Origin: Chrysomallon squamiferum
Taxonomy: Eukaryota; Mollusca; Gastropoda; Neomphalida; Peltospiridae
DNA: 64,000 bases
Direction: 5' to 3'
Assembly: GCA_012295275.1 (NCBI GenBank)
Contig: CM022667.1
Span: 10,012,538-10,076,537 of the forward strand
Position numbers and translations under genes: made by a program. Every line of letters begins with the position of its first letter. The first letter of the stretch is position 1. This document shows, one piece after another, positions 13,243 to 25,830 of this stretch. The notes under the pieces were generated by a model that was not told the origin of the DNA, did no database searches, and worked only from the letters and a program-made list of their open reading frames with translations.

Positions 13243-13971
13243 GATTATTATTATTATTATTACAGTGGAAGTATACTGGAGCTAGTATGAATCCTGCAAG
13301 ATCTCTTGGTCCGGCTGTCGTCTGCAACTTCTGGACTAATCACTGGGTACGTAATTTCATTAGATTATTGTAATGTGTGAGGACGAGAGTGCTAAGTGTG
13401 TATTAATGTGTAAGAGAGTTGGTTTGTTCTTATATATCTTAACGTGTCTTACCTGTTATGGACGATATCCCAAGGAAGCTTTAATATATACATTTTTGCA
13501 GTCATCTATTTGAAATACCGATATATAAACTTAAAGTTTTCTCTGATTAGTGCAAATCCCGTATCCAAGATAAACAAACGTAAGTGTTGACGTCATCAAT
13601 ACATCAATAAAGTGGTCACGTTGTATTCTTGAATCGGTCTTTTATTTATTTATTTATTTATTTTAAAGAAAGAATTTATTAAATCGCCTAATTAACTTAA
13701 CATTATCAAAATATCGATATAATACATTAATTTCTTTTTTCCTTTATCCATTTAGGTTTACTGGATAGGACCCATTTTTGGTGCTATTTTGGGAGGAATT
13801 ACCTACGAATACAGCCACACTAGATACTCGGAAATTCGTCCGCTTCGACGATCTAGTTCCACTCATTTGGACACAGTCAACTTAGAGGAACCAACAGACA
13901 GCAAAGAAAGTGTGGAACTTCCGACCGAACTGACTTTTACCATGACACAAACCGATGACCCAGAAGTGTAA
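11391..13971 (+). CDS. Aquaporin, water-selective AQP1/AQP4-type channel, 3 coding exons, 288 aa
   Basis: Coding exons 11391-11960, 13266-13346 and 13756-13971, all joined in phase 0 with GT-AG introns. The product is an integral plasma-membrane channel for water, expected to work as a tetramer. Both pore motifs are present: NPA at residues 82-84 and NPA at 199-201, followed by Arg202 of the selectivity filter. His187 (TIGHTFG) matches the filter histidine of water-selective aquaporins. Ala196 sits where AQP1 has its mercury-sensitive cysteine, as in AQP4, and [10 protein letters not shown] is very AQP4-like. The first half-helix reads [11 protein letters not shown], one residue longer than the usual SGxHxNPAVT and without its histidine. 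The last 45 residues are an acidic, Ser/Thr-rich cytoplasmic tail. The ATG chosen opens a normal-length N-terminus. It could belong to the mollusc-specific aquaporin group; I could not test that. Confidence 0.95.
12250..12411. repeat. (ACT/ACC)n then (AAT)n in aquaporin intron 1
   Basis: A degenerate CTA/CCA trinucleotide block passes into about 25 AAT units. Open frames across it are repeat translations. Confidence 0.9.
13208..13262. repeat. (TTA)n just upstream of the aquaporin exon 2 acceptor
   Basis: About 18 ATT units run up to the TTACAG acceptor at 13260-13265. The usual pyrimidine tract is replaced by an AT-trinucleotide repeat. Confidence 0.9.
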
Positions 13972-14412
13972 ATATATTACTGTGTTATTGTGTGTGTCTC
14001 AGAAACTGAGAAAGTGAGCGGAGATAAGCGGAAGATGTAGCGTTGTTTTCATTATGACGTCAGAAATGTTTTACCCGCATCACCGTGAAATCTCGGAATT
14101 GGATTTTATCATTTTCATGCGGACCAAAACGATTTAAAATCGCTGCACATGTAATAGAATTGTTTTAATTCAAACATCTGAACGATAAGAAAATATGATG
14201 ATGTTTAATGGATGGACATTTTGCGTGTGTGAATGGTACGTACCTATAGAAAGAAAGACACAAAAATGGTAAACGATCAGTCAGCTTGTCCGGTTTTCAG
14301 TTTTGAACATTTTAAACTTGCTTATTTTTTTCATATTGTTGTTGTTGTTGTTTTGTTGTTTTTATTTTGTTTTTTGTTGTTGTTGTTTTTTGTTATCTTT
14401 TTTTTGTTTTTA

Positions 14413-14466
<54 letters not shown>
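14413..14466. repeat. (ATT)n microsatellite
   Basis: About 18 ATT units in the likely aquaporin 3'UTR. Confidence 0.93.
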
Positions 14467-14468
<2 letters not shown>

Positions 14469-14659
14469 AACTGAAAAATCAAATTTCTAATCATAATTAA
14501 ACAATGTATTGAAACTGTCTTAATACATATTAGAAACACTTTAATAGTCTTTGTTTAATTAGACAGTTAACTAGTGTGATTACTTTAATGTTTGCATGTC
14601 TTTGAGATCTAAAAAAAAACAAAAAAAAAAAAAAAAACCTTTGGTTCTCCATACCTCAA

Positions 14660-14665
14660 AATAAA
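14660..14665 (+). promoter_or_regulatory. Candidate aquaporin polyadenylation signal
   Basis: AATAAA about 690 bp downstream of the aquaporin stop. With AT-rich DNA all around it is only a candidate. Confidence 0.3.
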
Positions 14666-15170
14666 GGACTCCTAATAATTTTTACAGGCGATAACAAAAT
14701 CAGAAGAAACAAACTTCAAGAACAAACGAAATTTTATATTAATATTCAACAACAAAAATAATTATTACTAAAAATGTTTTATTTTACCAGTAAGGAATAT
14801 TTTCAGTTAATGTTCAACTGACATTAAAAAGGTTTCAAAAAAAAAAAAAAAAATGTTTTATATTACTGTAACATTCATGTTCAACATTAATGTTTTTATT
14901 CTCATGGGATCTGTTTATACTGTTATTCAGTCAAAGCAGACGTAAGAATCAATTTATCAAATCTTCAGTGAAGCAGTCATTTAAAAAATATTAATGATTA
15001 TTAAAGGCTGATGAGTCAAATTACTCAACTTACTGAACAGAATGTTATCAATTTCAGCAACTCACGATGTTTAGTCATTCTTTTATTATCTATGAGAAGG
15101 TGAAGGTATCATGGAGCTTGTTGTTTTGAGAGAAGTGACAGTGATATTTATTTCTCTGTCATTATAAAAC

Positions 15171-15204
<34 letters not shown>

Positions 15205-15448
15205 AATATATATACATGCAGACACACACTATGTATCCATCCATCTATCTATCTGTCATCTCTATGTAATAGCTAAAATAAGCCTGACATTAAAAGCATA
15301 GAAGAAAGAATGAAGAAAGAAAGATACTGTTTCATTTAAAGATGAACAAAACTTTTATTTAAAGATACCTGTCAAAAGTAAACTCAGATAATAAAAAAGA
15401 AATCCTGATGACCTGTTATTTTTGTTTTCTTTATACCATCCTAAACAG

Positions 15449-15634
15449 GACTGTACATACCAGAACCTTTCTTACATCAATTGTGGTTTGAAAGAGAAAC
15501 AGTTTAATGCTGTCTGCCAGGAAGGATTGAAACAAGGACCATCCACACCTAGAACAGAATTTCAACCATTGCAGCTTCCTTTAAATAAATTATTATTCAA
15601 AAAGTTCATTTATAGACGTGGCCAATCAGAGTAA
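15449..15634 (+). CDS. Unassigned candidate terminal exon (weak)
   Basis: After a fair acceptor (CCTAAACAG, ending 15448) there are 61 open codons up to TAA at 15632-15634. Composition is less AT-biased and residue use more protein-like than the surroundings; it ends in a basic stretch with KKF and YRRGQSE. I recognise no domain and find no partner exon. It might be a last exon of an unseen plus-strand transcript, an alternative 3' end of the aquaporin, or chance. Confidence 0.18.
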   Translation, partial: DCTYQNLSYINCGLKEKQFNAVCQEGLKQGPSTPRTEFQPLQLPLNKLLFKKFIYRRGQSE

Positions 15635-15639
15635 TGAAA

Positions 15640-16509
15640 AGAAAACAAGAACGAAGTGTATGTAAATATGTATAGTTTTAATTGCACGCAGATTAAAGTA
15701 CGCTATCAGATTTACAAATTATTTTAATTACATGGTTTTTCTTATGTACAAATTCATCATCCAGATGCTGCAGTACACAGCAAGTGTCTAGAAAAGACAA
15801 TAATTGTCAAAATAGTCCATGGAAAAAAAAAAAAAAATTTTACAGTAATAATAATAATAATTTAATATACTTATTGCCAACATTTATATTAAATAATTTT
15901 CTAATATATCACATATACACAGTAAATAATTCTGAATTATTATTTATTCTTTTGTACATAATTTGTTGAAGAATTATTAAAAATAAAAAATAAATTTGAA
16001 ACATTAATAAATAATAATTATTAATGAATTTAGAGAAAAAAAAAAAAATTAATAACTTTCTAGTGATTTTGAATCTAATAATTGATATGATTGATTATAA
16101 ACATATAATATGTATATGTGAATAAAAACTACAATGAATGTGAATAGACATGATAATTTATAATTATATGAAGATAGTATCTGTGTGAATGGATATTTAA
16201 ATTATTATGTTTAAACATACAAATAAAGTATATGTAAATAGACACAATATTCACAACTGTGTGAATGGATATTTGGACATGTTTAAACATACAAATAAAA
16301 TACATGCAAATAGACGTACAATAATCATAATTATGTGAACAGTATTTGGATAAACATTTATATGATTAAACATTTAAATACTTGAATAGATATCTGAATA
16401 AAACACATACAATACATGATTAAACGTGTGAATAACACAAATACATTATTCTTAAAACAAAGTAAGGTACTTATATTAACAAAAACTCACAGCTGCATTA
16501 TTATTATTA

Positions 16510-16544
<35 letters not shown>

Positions 16545-17647
16545 ATGCACACAACAAATATCATATTATACACAAAATGGAAATATTATGTTTCACCAGT
16601 GAAGAAAAGGAATGTTTATTTCAATTAGTTAATAATAATGACACAAAGAAGAAGAAAAAGGAGAAAGACAATTATAACAGAAGAAAATAATAATAAAAAT
16701 GATAACAATAATAAAATAATAATAATAAATATAAGACATGAAATATAATTTACATTAGAATCACTTGTCTATTAACTGTCTATCTTAAAATAATTTTAAA
16801 AAGTGGCTGTCCCATTTTATAAACGTACAAAGGTACGTGTGTCTGTTTGTCTTTCTATCTGTATATATCTGTAATTGCATGCTTGTATAATTGTGAATAC
16901 ATAATATACCTATGTCTGCATGAATATATACACTGAAGTGTAAGTATTTTATATATGTACAGAACAGTATAGTCACTCAAATACTCACAAATGTAAATAT
17001 GGCTTCAAGCCTTGTACACAGTATGTACATATAATAAAAATAACAACAAAAATTAATTTCACAGATGTTTTTTTTTCATTAATAATTAATGTTTATGTAC
17101 AAAATATAATACAACATGGAGGAAGATACAAAATGGCATGTACATTTATAGAAGCACTTTACTATATATTTTTTAATAAAAGAAGTAAAAAAAAACCATA
17201 CTGAAACGACATAATTAAAAACAAAAAGTAACTCAATGGTTAAAAAACTGAAGAAAATTTGTATGTGTGTATAAGTAATTATCCATATAGACAGATATAT
17301 ATACATTTATATATATATACATACTCTTTATCAGCATTATTTATATTTATTCTTTATTGTTCAGTGTCTTCGTTTTCGTCTCTCACATACTAGATTTTAT
17401 TTTTTTTATTTTTATTCTATCTCTTGAGATCAATGTGAAGAAAATATCTGAGCATCTGACTAGAAATAAAGTCAAGGCAATAGACTGAAACCTCCTCATA
17501 TACATACGTTTTTACAAAAGTACAAGCTGTACTGGATTGGGCTGCTGTTATTACACAACTTTAGTTTGTGTGGTCAATGCATACAAACACAAAAATGTTT
17601 TGTTTCTGTGTGTCTTTGTGTTGTGTGTTGTATGTTGTGTGCATGTA

Positions 17648-17697
<50 letters not shown>

Positions 17698-18046
17698 GAT
17701 ATATATTTGTGCCAGAATTTAAGCATATTTAAATGGGTTTGTAAAGATATTAAATGTTTGTGTGTGTGTGGATGTGTGTATACAAATACATGTGCACATG
17801 TACACAGTGTGTTGCTCAAATTCACACATGCACAAATAAATAAAAATGCTTGAAAGAGACACAGACATAAAATATTTAATTTTTTTAATTGCATGGAAAT
17901 CTTTGGATATTCTGAAATTCAACTTCTTGTTTATCATTTATATCTCTTCCGTGAGAGTGTTGTTAAAACAAAACTTTAAATATAATAACTTAAAAACTAT
18001 ATCCCTAAATAAATTAAATAAATAAATAAATAAATGCATTAAGTAA

Positions 18047-18089
<43 letters not shown>

Positions 18090-18270
18090 AAATATATAAT
18101 AAATAAAATGAAAATATCAATATCATTTCAAATCTTTCATTTTCTCATGAACAGATTACGTCAGTTTATCTTTCTCAGTTTTAAACAAAAAAAGAACTGA
18201 AAAAAGAAAGACAAATGACAATTAGGATCACAAATATTACACACATACACATATGAACAACACTGATGCT
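15640..18270. other. Intergenic between convergent aquaporin and TRAPPC8
   Basis: Very AT-rich, with a minisatellite, (TG)n at 17651-17695 and a long poly-A near 18051-18087. The TRAPPC8 3'UTR must lie at its right end. Minus-strand AATAAA candidates occur at 17346-17351 and 17353-17358, too uncertain to choose. Confidence 0.55.
16100..16440. repeat. ~76-bp-period degenerate minisatellite
   Basis: Units start with TGTGAATGGATATTTG-like sequence at 16181 and 16257, with a diverged one near 16332. Each carries a shared AAACATACAAATAAA segment. There are about 3-4 copies, decaying outward. Confidence 0.75.
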
Positions 18271-18275
18271 GACGT

Positions 18276-18308
18276 TCATGATGATGATGATGATGATGAT
18301 GACGATGA
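18276..18308 (-). repeat. Coding (TCA)n microsatellite at the TRAPPC8 3' end
   Basis: The last ten codons of TRAPPC8 are TCA/TCG serines. The stop TGA overlaps the repeat (TCATCATGA), so repeat slippage changes only the tail length. Confidence 0.93.
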
Positions 18309-19286
18309 TGGTGTCAGAATAATAATACTTGGTGTGCTGTGTTTCTGGGATATCATTTGAGACATGTCGTCTGAGTACGTCACAAACACGGATAGGTTGT
18401 TGAGGTTGTAGACCCCAGGATGGCAGAAACCAGCCCTCAGCCCCACCTGCTGACTGGCGTTGGGACCGAGGGACAGGCGGGCAAGAGTCTGGCCCACCCA
18501 CCTGAAACTGCTGCTCATTGGCTGAAGTGTGGGGTACGTCATTGGTAAGATGGTGGACTCAACGTGTGTGGATCCAAGTCTGGAAATTAAAATATATTTT
18601 GCTGTACTGACATTTACTGAACTGTACATCTGACATTATGAGAAAATGGTGTAATGAAATTCCTCAAGGAATGCAAATTATTATTTCATTGTCATGTATG
18701 ATCTAGCATCACTCAAAACTCAGTATGACAGTAAAATAATAAACATATGACTGCAACCATTTTGCTCCTTAACACATGAAGTCATTTTACACACACACAC
18801 GCACACGCGTACACACACACACACACACACACACAAAGACAGATATAGATATATTTCTATATAGTGAAGTAATAACAGTATTATTCCAGACAGTTAAAGA
18901 CATTTTTATAATGTACTCTTTTGACCCTATACTTAATTATTAATTAACATTTTGCAGCATAAAAAACCCCAAATTAAAACAAAATTCCATCATACTAACA
19001 TATAATTATACTAATATATTTATATTATTTCTTATCATTAAAGATTTACTTTTATGTTACACTGATATCCACCTACACACACATAAAACAAAAAGAAAAT
19101 TTTAAAATTAAGATGTTGATAAATAAAATTAGTTTTGTTATTAGACAACAAACCTGTCTGAAGATTTGCTGGTGTCAACAAGGATGTCAACTGACGTCTC
19201 TGACTGGTTTTGCAGTTTCACTGTCACCGGCACCACACAGATTCTATCAAAATAAAAATACTACATTTACTTATTTGTTAATTAAT

Positions 19287-19353
<67 letters not shown>

Positions 19354-21247
19354 TTGTCTAATAATCAATGTTAATATGTACATATACTTTCTTTCTTTAT
19401 ATTGTTTTCTCTCATTTTGCTTTTATTTCTATACTACTACTACTACCACTACTACTCTCTCTCTTTCTCTCCACATTTATATTATATAATTACTTCTAAC
19501 TGCAATAATAAGCACAAATCAATCATTCAAAATTACATTTTCAAGTTTTACACATAAATATTTTATAAACAAAACAAAAACAGTATATATCAATAAAAAC
19601 AGACCATTATTAAATAAATAAAAAGTTAAAATACACACACTTTAAATTATATTAACAGCAGTTTGTTAAACTTATTTACATAAAATTATTTTATGTATTT
19701 AAAAAACAAAACTCAGTACCTACCCATTGTTTCTGAAGTCATGTTGTACAGTTCTATCATGTACAAATGAAAAGCTGACTAACTTTGTCGTCACTTCTGG
19801 ACTTGGCTGAGCTTTTGTCTCTGGCTCCTGTTCTCGGTTAAATTTCAGTGGAGGTAAGTCTGTGTTTAACTAATAACAAAAATAAATATCAAAGAAAAAC
19901 ATATACAGTGAGAAAAAATAAAAATAAATAAAAATAAGTAATTACTGAGCATGTCTTTATATTTGTAACCATAGAGAACTATCGTTCAAACCAGTTACAG
20001 AAAATCTCAAAAATTATAGAGCCATTTCACAAAACTGCCTGAAATTAATTTTTACTTTGACCACGAGAATGAAGTACGAGTTAAACCAACCACAGCACAT
20101 TACATAAAATAACAACTTGAGAACTTACAAGACATGATTAGCACATACTTTCTAACAACAAGAAGGTGCATGTGCATCAGTAAGCATTTTAATATATTGA
20201 CTTTTTATTTAAAAAACAAATTTACCATGACAAATGGATATGACGTTGCCACGGTGTTAACTTTGTCCACGTGCACGTGATGCTGACCAACTAGAATCTT
20301 CATCTGACCATTCTCCTGAGCTACGTAGGCCTGTTAAACATAACAATGTGATAGTAACAGTAGCAGTAGCAATTGTAGTAGTAGTAGTAGTAGTAATATA
20401 AATAATAATAATAATACTAATAATAATAACAATAATAATAAAAATAATGAACAGCAGCAGCAATATTATTATTAACAACAAAAGCACGAGTAGTAACATT
20501 AACAATAAATAGCACAAAAACATTGATAATGATGATGGTGATGTTGATAATGATGATAATTATTATCTGAAACTATTTTAGTCTTCAACATACAGGTATC
20601 ATATAACATCCTAATCTTTACAGCAGCTAATGAGGTAGTTTGCTTTTGGCCGTAAATCTTTACTAATAATAAATTATAAAAAATAATAAATAAATTAATA
20701 AATTAATAAATAAATAAAAAATTAAAAATGAGTGCCTCATTGAAACTTGCATCATTTTAAAACTTAAATTTACTATTTTAATACAACTAACATAAAATTC
20801 TAAAGAGAATATTTAATTTAAAACTCTTCAGAAACTGATCACATATTTAACATGACATCTTCTCTTCTATCCAGTGAAGGCACAATAAGAAGATGAATCT
20901 AATATTAAATTTAGTTTTTAAATGAACCAAATGCTCTGTTTTTAAGAACATAGGAGTTACCTTCCAGAGAAAGATGAGGGTGAGGTTAATCTCAAGTGCT
21001 TTGTTCAGCTGACTGAAATCCGGGAGTGTCTGGAATCTGTTTAACCTCGGTGTTGGCACAGTCTCTGATGACTTTTTTGACTTCCTGCGATTGAGACTGT
21101 GAAAGAAGAAATCACAGCATGGTGTCTTAACACTGCTGATCTGAAATAATAAAATAATAATAATAATAATAATAGTAACAGTAATAGAATAATAATATTA
21201 ACCATAATAATAGTAATAATAACAATAACAATAATAATAGTAGTAGA

Positions 21248-21295
<48 letters not shown>

Positions 21296-21865
21296 AATAA
21301 TAATAATGATAATAATAATAATATTCATAATAATAATGATAATTAAAATAAATAAGTAATACAGCACTACAACTAATAATGACAGTAATATAATTATAAT
21401 AATGCTAACATTGAAACAATGGCATTAATAATAGTAACAAATAATAAAAGTAAATACATGCATTTCCTACCTGTTGTAGATCAAATGGCACTTCAGTGAA
21501 TAAAAACAGTTCATCTGAAAATTAAGTAGAAACTTTATAAACTCTTTTTCAATTTTTTTAACCATGATAGTATCAGCAGATAACTTGTTCTTATATGTAT
21601 AACGAAACAGTTGTGTAATATGTATTTTTGATAGTTTTTTTTTTTTTTTTGTGGGGGTTTTGCATTATTTTAGAAAATAAATAGAAAAATTTATAAAGTG
21701 AAGTATAAAGCATATTTAGGAAATAATCAAACACTCAATCAAATAAATGTAAATATAACAATAAATAAATAAATCAATAAAAATATCACGAGAAAACAAA
21801 ACAAAATAAAATGAAATGAAATAAAATAATTGTATAAATAAAGTGATAAAGAAATAGAAGGAAAA

Positions 21866-21900
<35 letters not shown>

Positions 21901-23524
21901 TTAAAAATAAATAAATAAATTTACCTGCTGTGGTGTCTGCTTTTTTACCCTTTAAAGCTAACTGAAGAGTCTCTCTGCTACCAATACGTAAACCTGTCAA
22001 AATAACACATTCATCTTGTCAAAATAACACATCAATCTTGTCAAAATAACACACATTGAACTTGTCAAAATAACACACATTGAACTTGTCAAAATAACAC
22101 ATTAATCTTGTCAAAATAACACATTAATCTTGTCAAAATAACATACATTAAACCTGTCAAAATAACACACATTGAACTTGTCAAAATAAATGATTAATCT
22201 TGTCAAAATAACACATATTAAACTTGTCAAAATAACACACATTAAACTTGCCAAGATAAAACATATTAAACTTGATTATAAAACAAGCCACCTAGCCACA
22301 CACATACACTTACTCACACATGCATGGTCACAAACACATGCACACACACACGCGCACACAGTGTGCACAAAAAAATACATAAATAATCATTACCTTCCTG
22401 GTCAAACACACTCAGACTTTCAACCATCCAACTTGGACTGGAACAGGACACCTGAGTGATCTGTAACTCCTGTATATGAGGACACTGCACCTGCACCTGG
22501 AAAAAACAACAGAGTTATGTAAACCCACACACGTATTTACACATATATATACACACTCAAGCAAGCACATGCGTGCACGCGTGCACACACACACACACAC
22601 ACACACAAAACACACACTTACGTGGAAATCAATAAATAAATTCAATACCTGACTGAGATTTTCGAGCTCACAGGAAATGATGCAGGAGTTCAGTTCCTGT
22701 CCACTGTTGTGGCTGACGCAGGTACTTGGTTTTGTAACAACAGCTCGAACACTAAGAGATTCCACTGTTTTCACTATCGCCTTGTGTTGTAGAATTCTGT
22801 GCCTGAAATTAATCACTTAATTAATATTTAACGACAACACAGCATGAAAAGAAAACCAGCAATCAGTCACTAAGTGTTTTCAGCTGATCAGTCAGTATTT
22901 TTTAAAACATACATTCACTCACTCACTAACTCAACTACAAAAAGACACACATACACACACACAGACAGAAACAGTCATACTCATGTTTTTTTACTTGAAT
23001 TCACAAATAAACCAGCAGCTAACAATGTAAACTGACTACAACAGCTAGAAGAAACACATTTACCTCACTTTCGACTGGCTGTTTACTGGCTCATAGTAAA
23101 AGAGAAAATCCACTTCGTGCACCCCACCAATATCGTTTCCACGAAGCCACAGGGGTACAGATATCACTTCCCCTGGCTTCACCACAGAATTGGGTAAAGG
23201 AATGGTCACAACGGGATTCATTGTTCTCATATCACAAATACTGTTTTCCATTGCACTAGAGTCTCGTTTGTCTACAGACCTCATCTGGTAGACGTACGGG
23301 TATTTGGGCAGGTCCACACCCGAGCCGAACGTGAAGAATTCTGGGTGACTGGAAGTCACCTTCAGTTTGTGGAACGGGCTCCTGCCACTGTTTGTGATCT
23401 CAATTTCTATACAGTGAACCTCACCGCACAACAGTGAGTCGGGGAAATCACAGAAATTTACCTTTAATAAATAAATTAAAAAATACAAATAAATAAGTAA
23501 TAACAACAATAATAAATAATAACT

Positions 23525-23583
<59 letters not shown>

Positions 23584-23831
23584 AAGTTTATTTTGATGTC
23601 GATTTTCTAGTGTAATCAATATTTCTAACAATTCCTCAAACAATGTAATAAAATAAAATACATGGAACTGAAATTAAATTTCTGGAAGAGCAGACAATTG
23701 TGAATTAAGCAGGAGAGTAGAAGGGTATACATATGTATGAAACAAACAAACAAATATAAAAAAAAAATAAAAATAAAAATAAAAATAAATAAATAAATAA
23801 ATAAACAAATTTAAAAAAAACATAATAATAA

Positions 23832-23886
<55 letters not shown>

Positions 23887-25380
23887 AATAAAATAAAATA
23901 AATAAACAGACAGACAAACAGAAGACACACCTCTAAGATTGGCATCTCTTCCAGGACAACAAGATCCAGTCTTCTGTCAGGTCCGTAATTCTTCTGCATT
24001 TTGTCTTCGCTGGTGATGTTTAACCTGGGACCCTGCACCTCCAGCCTCTGCTTGCCGCGCACATAGATGCTGCTCACGTAGCTCTGTTTTGGCATGCTGT
24101 TGCCGCCAGTGATAGCAGCAGATGGATTCAGTGTGCTGGTGCCAAGGTTGTATGCCAAGCCAACAACACGTAGTTCACCAGGTTGCCGTGGTATTAGAGT
24201 CAAATGAATCTGTAATTACCCAAATATTCTTTTTAACTGCTTAGTGTTGACTAGAGTCAAATGAATCTGTACAAAAAATTTTTAATTACTTAATGTCCAC
24301 AATTGTTTTAAAAAAAGGTTTCTATGAAATAGAAAGGAGAAATATGAATCATTAATAGGACAAGATTAATTATCTGCAAAAGGATATAAAATCCTCTACA
24401 ATTAGGAAACTGACCAAAGTAAAATAACATCATGGGCTTTTTCAAAGGCAATTTTCCCATAAAAGGTTCCAACTCCAAATTAACAAAGATACTGATTTCC
24501 ACTGACAATTACAGATTAATGATATCCTTCACAAAATGAAGGAGAGAGATGATCCGTGAATTCTAAAACAAATTCAGAAAACTGTTTCACTGTTATAACT
24601 TTCTGCTTCTTAAAACTGAAACTTTTCAGCGATTAAGAAAACACTACAACAGTTAAAACACGGGACATTACATACCGGCTTTTTCTGTTGTCCCTCAAGG
24701 ACAACTTCCTTGACAACAGTGGTCTGGATGATTTCATCTGCCAGATTGTTCTGAAAATTTCAAACAATGAAAGAATTATTGGCGATGTGCATGTGTGTGT
24801 CTGTAACTTTCAAATGATACAAGTCCTATGGAATCTTGTATTGGGTAAATGTACAGTTGAGAGTGTGTATTTAACTGTGTTATATTTATGTGGGTGTTTG
24901 AACAGAGAGAGGAGGAGAAACAAAGAGAAAGACTGACAAAGAAACAGGCTGAGGCAGGCAGAGGTTAACAAAACACTGAAACAAATACAGAAAGAAAGAG
25001 AGAGACAAAGTTTTAAAAATATTGGTTATAACACAGACAACTACTGCATCAAAGGCAACAGTATAAATCTTCCAGCCTAAGAGAAGGTGCATATATAATC
25101 TTCCTTGCTGCTACTCAGTACAAGTAGCAGTAACTATTTACTGAGAAATAGTCAAGAAAAAAATATAATATCATGTTTATACCATTAATATTAAAATGTA
25201 ATCATGACAAAGAGAATCTAAAATTACCTTCACTCCAGTAGAGACCTCGTTGGAGATCAGCTGAGGTTTGTCAGTCCCCGCAATACTGGGAAGAAACGAC
25301 CACAACAACATCACATCAGACAGAACCAAAGTAACAAGAAGTGGATTTTCAACCTGCACTTCAATAATGATAGGTTCTGA

Positions 25381-25414
<34 letters not shown>

Positions 25415-25794
25415 GAGAGGAACAGATGTAAATATGATAAACAGAGAAAGCTACTAACATAAATACTGTCTGTCTGAGTGTTTCTCTTTCTCTCTCTCAC
25501 TCTGTCTATCTATCTCAATATTATCTTACCTCCGACAAAGGTTGCTGGACTGAATTTGTTGTCTGTTTTGTTGGTGAAGAGTTTGAGTGTGGGTCTGAAG
25601 GTCAGCGGCAGTATGCCGTTGTTAGCTGCTGCCACCAGCCTTTCCTCCAGCATCTGCCACTTTGAGTTCTGCTTCTCATCGTGGTCAAACCAAATACCAG
25701 AGGCTGGGGTCTTTGTAACCGTTTCTAAAAAATATATATTTTTTTTTTTTAATGTCGTCTTTTATTAGAAAAACATTATACCAAGTCATTACAG

Positions 25795-25830
<36 letters not shown>

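Noticed and set aside
22190-22459. 89-codon plus-strand frame with KITHIKL repeats
   Set aside because: Translation of the acceptor-like minisatellite; the periodic peptide is a by-product.
24308-24508. Minus-strand frame MSVEISIFVNLELEPF in TRAPPC8 intron 19
   Set aside because: It loosely resembles the family region before exon 19, but TRAPPC8 reads completely and in frame without it, and the match does not hold over its length.
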